Below the pieces are notes generated by a model. The model was not told where the DNA came from. It did not search any database and saw only the letters and a list, made by a program, of their open reading frames with translations. Positions 22,495-32,759 of a stretch of 64,000 bases of DNA are shown piece by piece. How positions within the stretch are numbered: the first letter of the stretch is position 1; the number at the start of each line of letters is the position of its first letter. The DNA lies in assembly GCA_905221605.1 (NCBI GenBank), contig CAJNDS010002446.1, positions 490,148-554,147 on the forward strand, in the 5' to 3' direction. This DNA is from Symbiodinium natans. Taxonomy: Eukaryota > Sar > Dinophyceae > Suessiales > Symbiodiniaceae. The position numbers and the translations under genes are program-made.

Positions 22495-24100
22495 AACCTC
22501 GGTTGAGGGCTTGGGATCGAGTGACCATTAGCGGTCTACATTGCCTGTAGCCCCAGAGCGCGTTGGACGCTCGCTGTTTACGAGCCATGGGCCAATCAGA
22601 TGACGTTTGGCTGGGCGACGGCTTCCTAACGCAGGAGGCGGTCGATGGTGCAGTAGCAGCTGTTATGGCTGGCCGAGGGACGATTTCACTGCGTGAACTC
22701 CGCATGTGTCTGCAAGACAGGACGGGCGCGGATTTGTCTACGCATAAGGTTGCAATCAGACAGATGGCTGAGATGTCCGTGCGCAAGCTGAATTTGCCAA
22801 CGGCCGAGGGGGTCAACAGAAGTTGCCCCAAGCCCGCTGCACGGGATTATGCTGGAACGTGGGAATTGATACCGTTCGCTAAGAAACCCCATTCTAGAGG
22901 GCGTGAGCTTTTCATCAAGCTGCATGACGCGACGCCTGCTGCAGGCTGGGGGTCGATGCTTGTGCACGTAGCTCCGCGTGAGGTCTCCTTTGACCAGTCT
23001 CCTGACAAGTCGGCCGTAGCGGGCAGCGCTGCATCCAAGTTCCTGATCCCCAACAACCCCGGCGAGGTTGGATGTGAGACAGTTTCCGTCAGCTTGCTTT
23101 CTGGCCGCTTTCCTGGTGTATGCGTCACAGGCATGGGCAACAGCATGCGTGATTTCTTCGGCAAGCCTGGGCTTTGGCATGTGAACCATGAGCAAGCTTC
23201 CACTGCCGCGGACTCGAAGCACTTCGGCAAGAGCACGTTCTTGAAGAAGGCCCTTGCCGGCTTCTCCCTGCACATGTGCTCGAGCGCAGTTAGTTTCATC
23301 AGCAGCTTCATTCTTGAGAATATGCCTTTAGAGCTATGGTGGAGCAAGAAACACAACGTTAGCAGAAGTGGTGGCGTGTTTCTCTTCTTTGGCATCCTCC
23401 TCGTGTGTGTATTGGTTGCACACTGGTGGATAAGGCCGTCTGAGAAGGCTTCTGAACCGGAAAGGCGCGTGTCCAAGCAGGAGCCTGGTGTGTGGGACCC
23501 AGGCGTGTTCGCGGATCCTGTAGACTTCGCCGTTGGCAACGTGAAGCGACTCAGTTGCTGCCAGACAGGGCTGCGCCGCGATACGGTTTCAATGACCATG
23601 ATGTTGTGCTACACATTGTCCCTGAGTCTGCGGAAGTTCCCGGGTTGTTCCTTGACATCTGCTGAAGGGCAAACGAAGTAGCTGCGGCACTTGAGGCTCG
23701 GATGTGGCCGTTGTACTCTAGGCTCTCAGAGCGATCGACGGCCCAGGATTGGCGGCAGTGTAGGGTTGTTGAGGGGACGGTTTTTCAGGACGGGATGGTC
23801 CTGCCGGTTACATCCCTTCTGCCCTGCCATTTGTTTGCAGTTGTTTTGTTTGAGGGCGGGCTTTCGTGGTAGTTCATGGAGCCGTGACCTCTTGTCCTCG
23901 GACGCTTATGCGTCCTTTCACCTGCCATCAGATTTCTGTGTCAAGGTGCAGGGATAGCCATAATGGATCTGCCCTCCCTTGAGCACATACTGGTTGTGGC
24001 CGCGAGGCGGCTGCTCCTGCAGCTGCTTCCACCTTTGCAACTTAATTAGGGCGCGTACTCCTCTAACCTTCTGCAAAAAAAAAAAAAACCTCGGTTGGGG
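22495..24100 (+). mobile_element. Retroposed mRNA copy with target-site duplication and poly(A)
   Basis: AACCTCGGTTGAGG at 22,495-22,508 recurs as AACCTCGGTTGGGG at 24,087-24,100 (13 of 14 identical). The right copy directly abuts, and shares two bases with, an A14 run at 24,075-24,088. Between them is an intronless gene with about 390 nt of 3' untranslated sequence. A flanking direct repeat plus a 3' A-tract is the signature of LINE-type target-primed reverse transcription of an mRNA. No spliced-leader relic was found at the 5' end, so the copy may be 5'-truncated. Confidence 0.7.
22587..23681 (+). CDS. Intronless 364-aa membrane protein with DEK-C-like N-terminus
   Basis: Start chosen at ATG 22587 in the context GAGCCATGG; the frame is open eight codons further upstream but without another ATG. 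Residues about 13-66 (FLTQEAVDGAV...ISLRELRMCLQ...GADLSTHKVAIRQM) have the spacing of a DEK C-terminal helical domain, which binds DNA or chromatin in other proteins; this is a weak match from memory. Residues 67-215 match nothing I recognise (GTWELIPF, FLIPNNPGEVGCE, GKPGLWHVNHE). Two hydrophobic segments follow, about 233-253 and 283-301 (VFLFFGILLVCVLVAHWW), so it is probably membrane anchored. It lies inside the putative retroposed copy and has no internal stop, so it is either young or still under selection. Function unknown. Confidence 0.65.
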   Translation: MGQSDDVWLGDGFLTQEAVDGAVAAVMAGRGTISLRELRMCLQDRTGADLSTHKVAIRQMAEMSVRKLNLPTAEGVNRSCPKPAARDYAGTWELIPFAKKPHSRGRELFIKLHDATPAAGWGSMLVHVAPREVSFDQSPDKSAVAGSAASKFLIPNNPGEVGCETVSVSLLSGRFPGVCVTGMGNSMRDFFGKPGLWHVNHEQASTAADSKHFGKSTFLKKALAGFSLHMCSSAVSFISSFILENMPLELWWSKKHNVSRSGGVFLFFGILLVCVLVAHWWIRPSEKASEPERRVSKQEPGVWDPGVFADPVDFAVGNVKRLSCCQTGLRRDTVSMTMMLCYTLSLSLRKFPGCSLTSAEGQTK

Positions 24101-24337
24101 CCGGGTAGGGAGTCGCCTCTGACCGCTCTATCTATCGAGACTGTGCAAGCCTTGGCTTAGCGGCCAGGGAGGTGTCTGGCTACCGCTTACCGAATGCGCT
24201 CATTCCTGCCTCTGGCCTGAGTTGTCGCTTATGTGCTGAACTGAACAGACGTAAGAATGATTAATACATGCGAACCACTCCAGAGCGGAAACAGAAGGAC
24301 TTGGCGGTTGGTTTGGCGAGGTCGAACTGAGTCGTGT

Positions 24338-24601
24338 TCAAGCGGACTTTGTGCTTCTCAAACGTTGCCGGAGAGTGGCGTTGAGGCGCTGGATGCCTGG
24401 ATGAACATCAGATCCCTCCTTGGGGTCAAAAGCAACTTCAAAGAGGCCCAGCAGCCGGACATCCAAGGATGTTCCAGCATGTTTCGCTAATGCCTCAGCG
24501 GCTGCCTGACATGCTACCATGCAGACGATATCGTGACCCTCATGACACTTCTGCCAGTCCTCCTTCACGACATGTCGGTCAAAAAAATTGAGGCGGCGCA
24601 T
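24338..24601 (-). CDS. Hypothetical 87-aa ORF
   Basis: ATG at 24601, stop TGA at 24338-24340. The translation has natural-looking composition (RLNFFDRHVVKEDW, CMVACQAAAEALAKHAG, LLGLFEVAFDPKEG, GIQRLNATLRQRL) and is predicted to be mostly helical. No family recognised. It may be one exon of a spliced gene, since the frame also stays open for a few codons upstream. It lies about 240 bp downstream of the retroposed copy, on the opposite strand. Confidence 0.35.
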   Translation of the reverse strand: MRRLNFFDRHVVKEDWQKCHEGHDIVCMVACQAAAEALAKHAGTSLDVRLLGLFEVAFDPKEGSDVHPGIQRLNATLRQRLRSTKSA

Positions 24602-24640
24602 GGCTGGCAAGTGCTGCCTTAACAGCCGCTCATGACAACA

Positions 24641-27600
24641 GAGTCGAATAGCCGACTTGATTCCGTGCTGCAGTGGAAAAACACATCCCCCCCCTGAAAT
24701 CCGTTCAACGACTGTTTTTGTGACTCAGGTTCTTGGGCTGAAGATTGGCACAGGAGAGTGGATGGCGTGCTTTTCTGCTCTGATGTTAGCTAAGCAGAAC
24801 TTGGCGGCTGAGGTTGCGCAAGCAATGCCCAAAACTGGCCAACCCTTGAAGGCAACGGGAATGGGCTTCAACACTTGTGATGAATAGAAGTGCCATGCTA
24901 CTGAGGAAGACAGCAAGTTCTAGCACTCAACAACACATTGGCGGAATCTGTCTAGCATGTGCTGGCCCAGACTAAATCCCAAACAAGGAGGGGCTTCTTT
25001 CGGGTAGTACACCGGCCCATCGCAGTGTGGATGAATGCCTTGCCCAGGCCTTGGGACCCAGTTCAGTCTGCAAGCACAGGGTTCATGCATCCATCACCAG
25101 GTTGGCACAGGCTGAGAAGAGTGCCGGTAGCCGTTGATGCGAATGCTATTCATGGGATACCTTACTTGCCCACACAAACCCTCACAGAAAAGCAGAGCGC
25201 AGGCATGTACAACTCATATCCCCTCCTCCAGGTTCCCCCGACAAGTATTTGACTTTGGGCTGTTGGATTTTTCTGATGGGCGATCGTGAAGGCAAAGCCC
25301 TTCCATTCAAAGTAGAGAACTCCAAGCCTGCCGGGCACTGCCACTAAGCTTTTATCCTATGGGTGGGTGTGTTGAACGTAATCATGCCCATACGCAGCCG
25401 AAACCTGCGCCTGGGGTTTAGGCCCTCATAGGAGCCCAACCTGAACCTTTTGTCAAGAATGGCTTGGCAGAATCTCGGCATGAGACAAGGCAGCATCAAA
25501 GACGCCGAGCTGGTGTAGGGCGTCGGCTAACCTGGGAAGCTTGTAGGATGGGGCTTCGGCTTCACGGATTTGGGCTGTCTGAACAGCTTTCCCTTTAAGG
25601 ACGCTGTGGGCTTTGGGGAGATCTTGAGGCAAGCCGAAGCTGCGGCGAGTTCTTTTTGGTCTGAGGTCTGAGACGACATCTTTCCGTACCGGTTTTGAGC
25701 AGTCAGAAGAGAATGGAAGCTGTGTGTACTCTCAAAGTCTAGAGTTTACAGCACGAAAAAGACAAGTGTATCACCAACAACTATGCAAAAATCCTGCCAT
25801 TCAAAGGCAAAGCAACAAACTGTCACAGACAGCATCTTGTTAGACAGCACACGAACTACGTACAGTTTCGATAGGAACATGTGATTGAACAAGGCCGAAT
25901 CTGGTGATGCAAAATCAAAGGTCCGCGAGTAAAGTGGGAAGCAACTCCACATTGCTCCACAACGCTGCATAATCTGATTTGAGGGCCCGGAATTCAGGCC
26001 TTACTTCTCGCTTCAAAGACTCGCACCGGGCTTCGGATCATTCGGACCACCCAAACGATATACTAAAGTGCAAGGCTGGTTTCGCATGCTAATCCTGTAA
26101 GGAATTTAAACACACCCTAGACCCTAAACCCCTAACCCCCCCCCCCCCGGGAATCTGAAGAAGGAATCTGGCAAAGCCTTCAAGCTTCAGGGCTTATGGG
26201 CTCCAGGTTCCGCAGTAATCCGGATCACCCCAACGAGATACTAAACTTGCATGCGGGCAGTATGTGAACACATATGTATATATATATATATATCTACAAA
26301 TATATTTATATACATATATACATAGATACACATATGGTAAGCCCCCACCCCCCCCAGCCAGACCCAACCTCGATATAAGAAGCCTGCCCTCAGGACAGTC
26401 CTCAGTAATGATCTGAATAAAAAGTATGAACGTTACGTTTATTGATATGCGGCTTTTTCGTTCGTTAAACTAACTATACTCGATGTACTATGATGCGTGA
26501 TTATGTCAAAAGTATTAATCCCATTACGTCTATGACTATATATATATATATAGCTGTGCTAACGATATTCATTCTTTTTTGCAAAATATTCATTACACCA
26601 ACTATGAACTATAACAGTTTCATTGGTCATATAGTTCCGTTGCTTCTACTAACTACATGTCAAGATATCAAAAAGCAGATATAACAGCTTTGTTAGTTCT
26701 GTTCATTACAGTACTGTTCAACTTGGTCACTTATACTCACGATTTTTAGTGCAATGGTTAAGTTCCGTCTGTTGTGTAGAGTGTTATCTAAATCATAATG
26801 GTTTGTTTATGAAACGTTGAAGAAATATTAAACATGTCCGTGATATGAGCTAGGTTAAAGGTATTAAAGTCAACCATATCAAGTCGTATTTATGCTGATT
26901 ATATCAAGTTCACTTGGTTGGTCACAACTTCTGTAGCTCGTCAAGGTTACCAAACTCGAGACGGCTCGAAAGGAACCGAAGGCTCCTGGCCGGGGTTTAG
27001 CTATATGAAGTAGGGTATATCTTTCTTGTACCCCCAAAAGGACACCAGGTATATACACTCACCAATATTAAACAGGAACCTTATATACACTCACCAACAA
27101 CAGAAATATATACCCTGCTTCATATGGAAAGCTACATACATCTATACAAAACCCGGCTCCAGAAATTTAAAAGTCCCGAAGGTGGGAGTTTCAGGCTTGA
27201 AGCTTCAGGCCCTGGGGTTCAAGGACTCCAGGCCTTCTGCTGGTTTCTTGGCCGCCAGCTTCCTTATCCATATGGGGTCGCTGCATTGTTTCGGACTTCG
27301 CTCAAAGGGTGGGCAACAAAACTAGACCGAGAGCAACATTGCTCCAGGCAGGTCTTTAATGAAAAAACTGCTGTATCTTTGTACCATTTAAATGTTGCTG
27401 AAAATTTTTCGAGTGCTGCGATGCCGAACCGGGGAACCCTGTTTCAGTGGGGAGAGGGCTTGCTGGCATAATACTAGAACTTGAGCTTTGCATACCTTGC
27501 AGATGGTCAAACGCTGAGGGTCACGACTTGGTTGATGACGAACAGTTGAATATTTGGAACACACACTGAGAGTTGTGCTTCTGCTGCGAAGTTGGCAGTG

Positions 27601-27700
27601 GCATCCGCCTGGAGAGGCTGCTGATGGCTGAACTAGATGCGGACGTTGTTCCGGGATCCTGGCATCAGCCCTCGCCCGCAAGTGCATCTGTCACCTGGTC
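24641..27700. other. No gene recognised; AT-rich interval
   Basis: Base composition drops to clearly AT-rich between about 26,250 and 27,150, unlike its neighbours. A C-run (26,139-26,149) follows CCCTAGACCCTAAACCCCTA at 26,115. No coding signal could be defended. Confidence 0.5.
26274..26335. repeat. TA-rich microsatellite
   Basis: TATATATA runs with TACATATA variants; a second short TA run is at 26,536-26,552. Confidence 0.85.
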
Positions 27701-28225
27701 AAGGACCAGCCAACAAGGACGACCTGTGAATACCATGCTCTGCAGCGCTGGCACGCATCTAGAAGGTGCTGCTGCTAGGGCTCTGAATGTCAGAAGGGTG
27801 CTGTCGTAAATCGACTCGCATGTTGGGAATGCCACCGTACCTGCACCCCACTCTTGCGAGGATCTCGTACGCATGTCCTGCGGCAAGTGTCAACTGATGT
27901 TTGTAACGTTTAGGCTTCGGAGCTTGGTTGACGGGGGCTCACCAGCACTCGCCAGCACCAAATCGACTTGGCGAAAAGAAGGTCGGCTAAGTTGATTCGA
28001 CATCTTTGGCTTCGGGCTGTCTTTTGAATCCAGGATTTTCGACCACCAGCTACTAAAGATAGAACCTTTCATCTCAAACCATCTCTGCAAAGCGGTTGTG
28101 AAGAACTCCACGATTCGCCTAAGCTTCCAACCCAGAACGTCCAGAACGTACAAACAGCTCGGAGAACCCAAGACCTCGCCCATCACTGTAGACTGTGGCC
28201 TTTGCCTGTGCCACCTACAGTACAC
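27450..28225 (-). CDS. Possible exons of an unidentified gene
   Basis: Three minus-strand open stretches look coding: 28225-27890 (LYVLDVLGWKLRRIVEFF, RPSFRQVDLVLASAGEPP), 27814-27724 (IYDSTLLTFRALAAAPSR, preceded by GAG and followed by GTCGTC), and one starting near 27,610 after CTCCAG (NFAAEAQLSVCVPNIQLFV). They would run in this order on one transcript. I recognise no domain, phases were not resolved, and they may not belong together. Confidence 0.3.
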
Positions 28226-28649
28226 GAATGGAAAGAAAACACCCCTAAGCCTGAGAGCTTTTCCTGAAGCACTTTACCTCTCGACACAAAACACAAGCGC
28301 ACCTCCTAGAGGCACTTCATCTGACGCTATTTCAAAGAAAGCAGGTTGGGTTTAGCATGGTTTTGGTTTAAGGGCATGAGATGGTTTAAGGGCAGACGCC
28401 GCGGGGAAGAAAACGAGGGCCGCGCCAACGAACGAAACTGAGTTCCAATTTAACTTCCAGGGGATAGCTGCTGTCTCAAGGCTTATGAATGTACTAGTAG
28501 TAGGGTTTAGGGATCCAGGGGATTTCTGATTTCTGACAGAGCAAGCAGTGGGCAAAATCCCTGAGCTCAAGATTTTCAGGGCCATGCCCGCAGGAGTGTT
28601 AATCCCGAAGAGCCTCTCCGATGCGCATTCCATGCGCCATTGAACTACA

Positions 28650-28762
28650 CACATGTGGGTGGCTGTCAAAATTATGATCCCTTTTGGGGTACCCTAAATA
28701 TTAGGTGCCGTATTATAATAGGGATCTAAAAAGGGACCATAATTTTGACAACCACCCATGTG
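28650..28762. mobile_element. Foldback MITE-like element, about 113 bp
   Basis: Left arm CACATGTGGGTGGCTGTC then AAAATTATGATCCCTTTT (28,650-28,685). The right arm (28,729-28,762) is its reverse complement with two substitutions and a 2-nt gap, leaving a centre of about 43 nt that is itself partly self-complementary. No clear target-site duplication was found. Size and terminal inverted repeats fit a non-autonomous DNA transposon. Confidence 0.65.
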
Positions 28763-29148
28763 ACCCCCGCAAAGGTTGACCAACTTGCACAAAACCTGGA
28801 AGAATGAGCTGGATTCCATTGCGCAATTTCTCTCGGACTCCTCCCAGGACCGCATGTCACCATCCGCGATCTGGAAGAAGTCTGCCTCTTCCTCCTTGCA
28901 GCACGGCGTACGTGCATGATCTGACGGTTCCTACCGACGAAGGCCGCAGCCTGAAATCCGCCGAGGCCTCGGGCCGAAGGTGTATAGGCTGTCAGAACAG
29001 GCACCCCCCTCCTAATTTTTTAAATCCAGCCATACGTGGGACCCCTTTTTTTACCTGGAAAGGGTACCCCCCGTGCGCGACCACGATCTGAAAGCGGACG
29101 GTTTGGCAGGACCAGGGGCAGTTGAAGCCCCGCCTAGCAGGCCCCCCC

Positions 29149-29282
29149 TGCCCCCCCCCCCCCCCCCCGCCCCCCACCCCTGAACCTTGAGCCCTAAGCC
29201 CTCAACCCTAAACTAACCCTCAACCCCAAACCCTAACCCATAAACCCGGAACCCTAAACCCTAAACCCTAAACCCAACCCTT
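29149..29282. repeat. C-run followed by degenerate CCCTAAA telomere-like repeats
   Basis: A C-rich homopolymer with single G interruptions, then CCCTGAACC, CCCTAAGCCCTCAACCC and several CCCTAAACC units. This is an interstitial form of the TTTAGGG motif. Confidence 0.8.
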
Positions 29283-30931
29283 ATTGCTTGGGGTCCAGCG
29301 ACTTGGGTTCTGCGGAATCACCATGCTCACGCGGATGCGCTGGGCCGGGCCGAGGCGGGTCGCGTAGCGTTAACATTAAAACACGCACGAGCAGATCTGC
29401 TCGACATGGTGACGCGAAACGCTGACACCGCGTGGCCATGAAGACAACCCGCTCTCTGCACAGCACTCAATATGACCTGACGCGCCGTGATTGCGCCTTC
29501 GAGATCCACTCAGGGATGTAGAAGATCTCAGGTATGGTGCCCACCTGCACATGTGAAACGACTAACTGCTGTTCAACCAAGCAGTCCTTGCATGTCGTGA
29601 GGTGAAGCCCGGTGTGACCTTGGGAGAAGCCCCTTCAACTTCAACGGTGTTGCCATGGTGGCTTTCTTTGTGAACCCCAAGCGTGCAAGTTCGTGGTGTA
29701 GAAAAGTAAATTGTTTTGACCACCTGACAGGCAAACCTCGCCCAGGCCTGATAGGGTGTGAGCACATCTTTACAGGAGGGAGTTCCAGGCACGGTTGCCC
29801 GCAGTCCTGACCTGGCCGGCATCATCATTCATCGTAATATTTGTAATATTTGATTTGCAGAGATGCCAGTCGCAGTACAAGTGTGTAGTTGAGGCGGACA
29901 TGCAAAGTGTAGCAGTGGCATAGCATCAGCAATTGCAGTCGTGGCTGCACAAGAGCCGGAGAATGTCCTTCGCAATCTGGGGCTGCAATTTCCCGAGTCA
30001 TGCTCTTAGGTGTCTTGCTTGCGTCTCGAACAGTTCTGAGAAGTGGCAGTGTAGTCAGCCGGGCAACTGCTCAGTATCTCTGCAAAATATTCGTGGTCTT
30101 GCAATGATCCTGCTGGTGGCCTAGGTAGCCTCTGCCTGGACATTGAACATTTCGGCACTTCGACAAGAATCATCGAAGTCGACAATAAAATAAACCCTGC
30201 TTCGAAAGCCGGCAAGTGAGCATGGGCAGGCTGCGCATCCAGGGCTGCCATGGCCTGGTCCCTGGCATCAATGCATCAATGCAGGGGTGCTTAAGGGTGT
30301 CACAGGACGTCTTTCTTGCTGACTTTTTTGACTTTTAGAGTTGCCAAGAACTTTGGGGAACTACACAGCAAAGGGTCAAGCCTGTTTGGGTTTGTAGCTA
30401 GCCTCGGCAATTCGGACACAAGCGGCTGCCTGAGGCCCGCAGAAACTCTTGGAGAGGGACCTGCTGCGGCGCCTCGGCTTGGGTCTCAAGCCGAGCTGCA
30501 AATGTTCAAACATGCTTCTCATCGAATGAAGCAAGAAACAGCTAGCCAAGTGGGCGTAGTGTGACGGGTGTTAGCTGCAGTCTGAGGGCTCCAGGGCAGT
30601 CCTCCTCATCCTCTAAATAAACCCTGACGGGACCCTGACAATAGTTCCTGCCTACGGCAATATTACTTTGCCCAACTAAGAAAGTGCCCAACATGCAGGG
30701 GTTTGATGTTAGGAAAGTGGTCCTTTCAGCGATTTCGAGGGGTGGAGTGGAGGCCTTTTGGGATCCTTTTTGTGGGGGTCGTTTTTCTGGTCCATTCTCT
30801 TGGCTTTCCTAGGAAAACCTCCGTTCCCTGCAGAAATCATAGGGTTCATGCTACCTTTCATAGGATTTCTTGTTGATTCTTCTCATCGAACTTCTCATAG
30901 AAAAACCTCCATTCACCATATCATACACAAG

Positions 30932-31455
30932 GCTCGTATGATGGGCTTCAAAAAGATTCATCTGCCTTGAAGCAAGCTTTGCACAGCTTAAAAAGCGGGA
31001 GGGTTGGGGGGCAGCAGCCACCCCCAGTTGCAAACGCGCAATGCTCGCTTATGCTCGCAGGATGGGATTCATATGCTTTGAAGAAAGCTTGCACGGATCA
31101 GGGGTTTGGGGGCAAAGCCCCCCGATTTGCCACAAGCTCGCATGATGGGCTTCAAAAAGACTCATATACTTTGAAGCAAGCGTGCACGGCCAAAAGGGGG
31201 CCAACACCAAGCTCGCACGATGGCTGTCAAAAAGATTCGATGCATTGAGGCAAGCTTGCATGGCTTCTAAAAGCGGGGCGGTTGCAGGGGGCATTTGCAA
31301 ACACAATGCTCGCATGATGGGTCCGAAACGATTCACAGGCTTTGAAGCAATCTGCACGGCTTAAAAAAGCGGGGAGTTGGGGGAGGGGTGGAGGCACCCC
31401 CCCCCCCCCTTTGCAGACATAATGCTTGCAGGATGGGTTTCGAACGATTCATAAC
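30932..31455. repeat. Degenerate tandem repeat, five to six copies of about 75-115 bp
   Basis: The recurring core is GCTCGCATGATGGGCTTCAA, then AAGATTCATATGCTTTGAAG, then CAAGCTTGCACGGCTTAAAA, then AGCGGGG and a G- or C-rich spacer. Copies begin near 30,932, 31,050, 31,136, 31,210, 31,305 and 31,420. Spacing varies because the GC-rich spacer differs in length. Confidence 0.75.
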
Positions 31456-31579
31456 ATAGGAAACCGGGAACCTTGAATTCTGAACCCTAAACCCTCAAAC
31501 TGACTCAAACCCTGAGCCCTTGTCCGGCAGAGAGAAGAAGAAGCAGAAGCTGAACCCCCGACCCCTCATATGCTTGAAG

Positions 31580-31945
31580 CAAGGCTTGCTTTCGTTTATG
31601 TTTTTATTTCTTCCGTTCTTTCTTTATTTTCTTCTGTATTTCTCTATTCCTTTCTTTGTTTCTTTCGTTCGTTTCTCTTTCTCTATTTATGCATTTATTG
31701 TTTTCTTTTTTTAGTTCTTAGTTATTTAATCATTTCGTTCGTTCTTATAGTTCTGTCTTTGTGTTTGCTTTCTTCGTTTCTTTGTGTCTTTCTTTCTGTC
31801 TTTGTTTCTTTCCGTCTTTCCGTCTTTCTTTGTTTCTTTTATTTCTTCTCTGTTTCTGTGTTTCTCTGTGTTCTGTGTTTTCTTCTTTCGTTCTCTCCTT
31901 CTTTCTTCTTCTCTTCCTTTCTTTGCTTCTGCCTTCTTCTCCTTG
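31580..31945. repeat. TTTC/TTCT-rich low-complexity tract
   Basis: The plus strand is T-rich with TTTCTTTC, GTTTCTTT and CTTCTTTC blocks. Open Phe/Leu/Ser-rich frames across it are artefacts. Confidence 0.85.
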
Positions 31946-32461
31946 TCAAAACCTAAAGAAGTAACGATTTCCTCTCAAAATGCAAGGGAACAAAGGTTTC
32001 CGAGGAAAAACCAAGAAAATAGACCGCAAAAGTCACAACACAAAACAGGCCCTCCATTTTCGGGCGCCGGACTTCCGGCCATGGCTAGAGGCAGTAGCTC
32101 CTAGCGGGACTGCCCAGGGTTGAGCGCACCCCATGGGGGCTTGTGAAGCAATGGCATGCATGGATCAAATGTGAAGACTGCGGCTGGTCTTAGTAATACT
32201 AGCAATAACAACGACCAGTGACATAGAAATAATCCTCAAAAAAGCCAAGCCCTCCCTAAACCCTGAGGCTCCATGGTGTCTGCTGCGACGTCGAGGCCAC
32301 CGACGAGGCGCGGGGCCTGACCCGCATCGCGTATCAAGAGCAGGGCTGAGGGCTTAGGAAAGTTTAGGGCATCAAGTGCAGGGATCAAGGAACTCTAGTT
32401 CAGTATACTCATCTCCCGGAGGGCCTAGGGCACAAGTCACACCTTTGCCCCACGAAGTTAC

Positions 32462-32752
32462 CTTTGAAAAGGCAACACTGCTACCCTGCACACGCTCTGC
32501 GGTTTCTCTCGTGGAATTGAAGACCTCATGTGCAAGCCTCTTCGCCTGGGCAAGCGTACCAGTCCTTATTGGCATCATCACTTGCGCACTTGTCAGGGTA
32601 AGGGACCTTCCCTGGCTTCTGGAACTTGTGTTTTTGCCATCCGACCACAGCAATCGCGGAAGAAGCTACAAGGCCATGGCCCCAAACACAAACATACCTC
32701 GACATTGTCAGCAAACGTATGAAACATGGCAGCAATGGTCGTGAAAGTCGTC
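32462..32752 (-). CDS. Possible exons of an unidentified gene
   Basis: Exon 32752-32698 is flanked by an acceptor GAG|G and donor GAG|GTATGT and reads TTFTTIAAMFHTFADNVE. Exon 32524-32462 is flanked by GAG|GTC and AAAG|GTAACT and reads VFNSTRETAERVQGSSVAF. Both have canonical minus-strand splice signals and open phase. The protein is not recognised, and intervening exons were not resolved. Confidence 0.4.
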
Positions 32753-32759
32753 CTCGATA

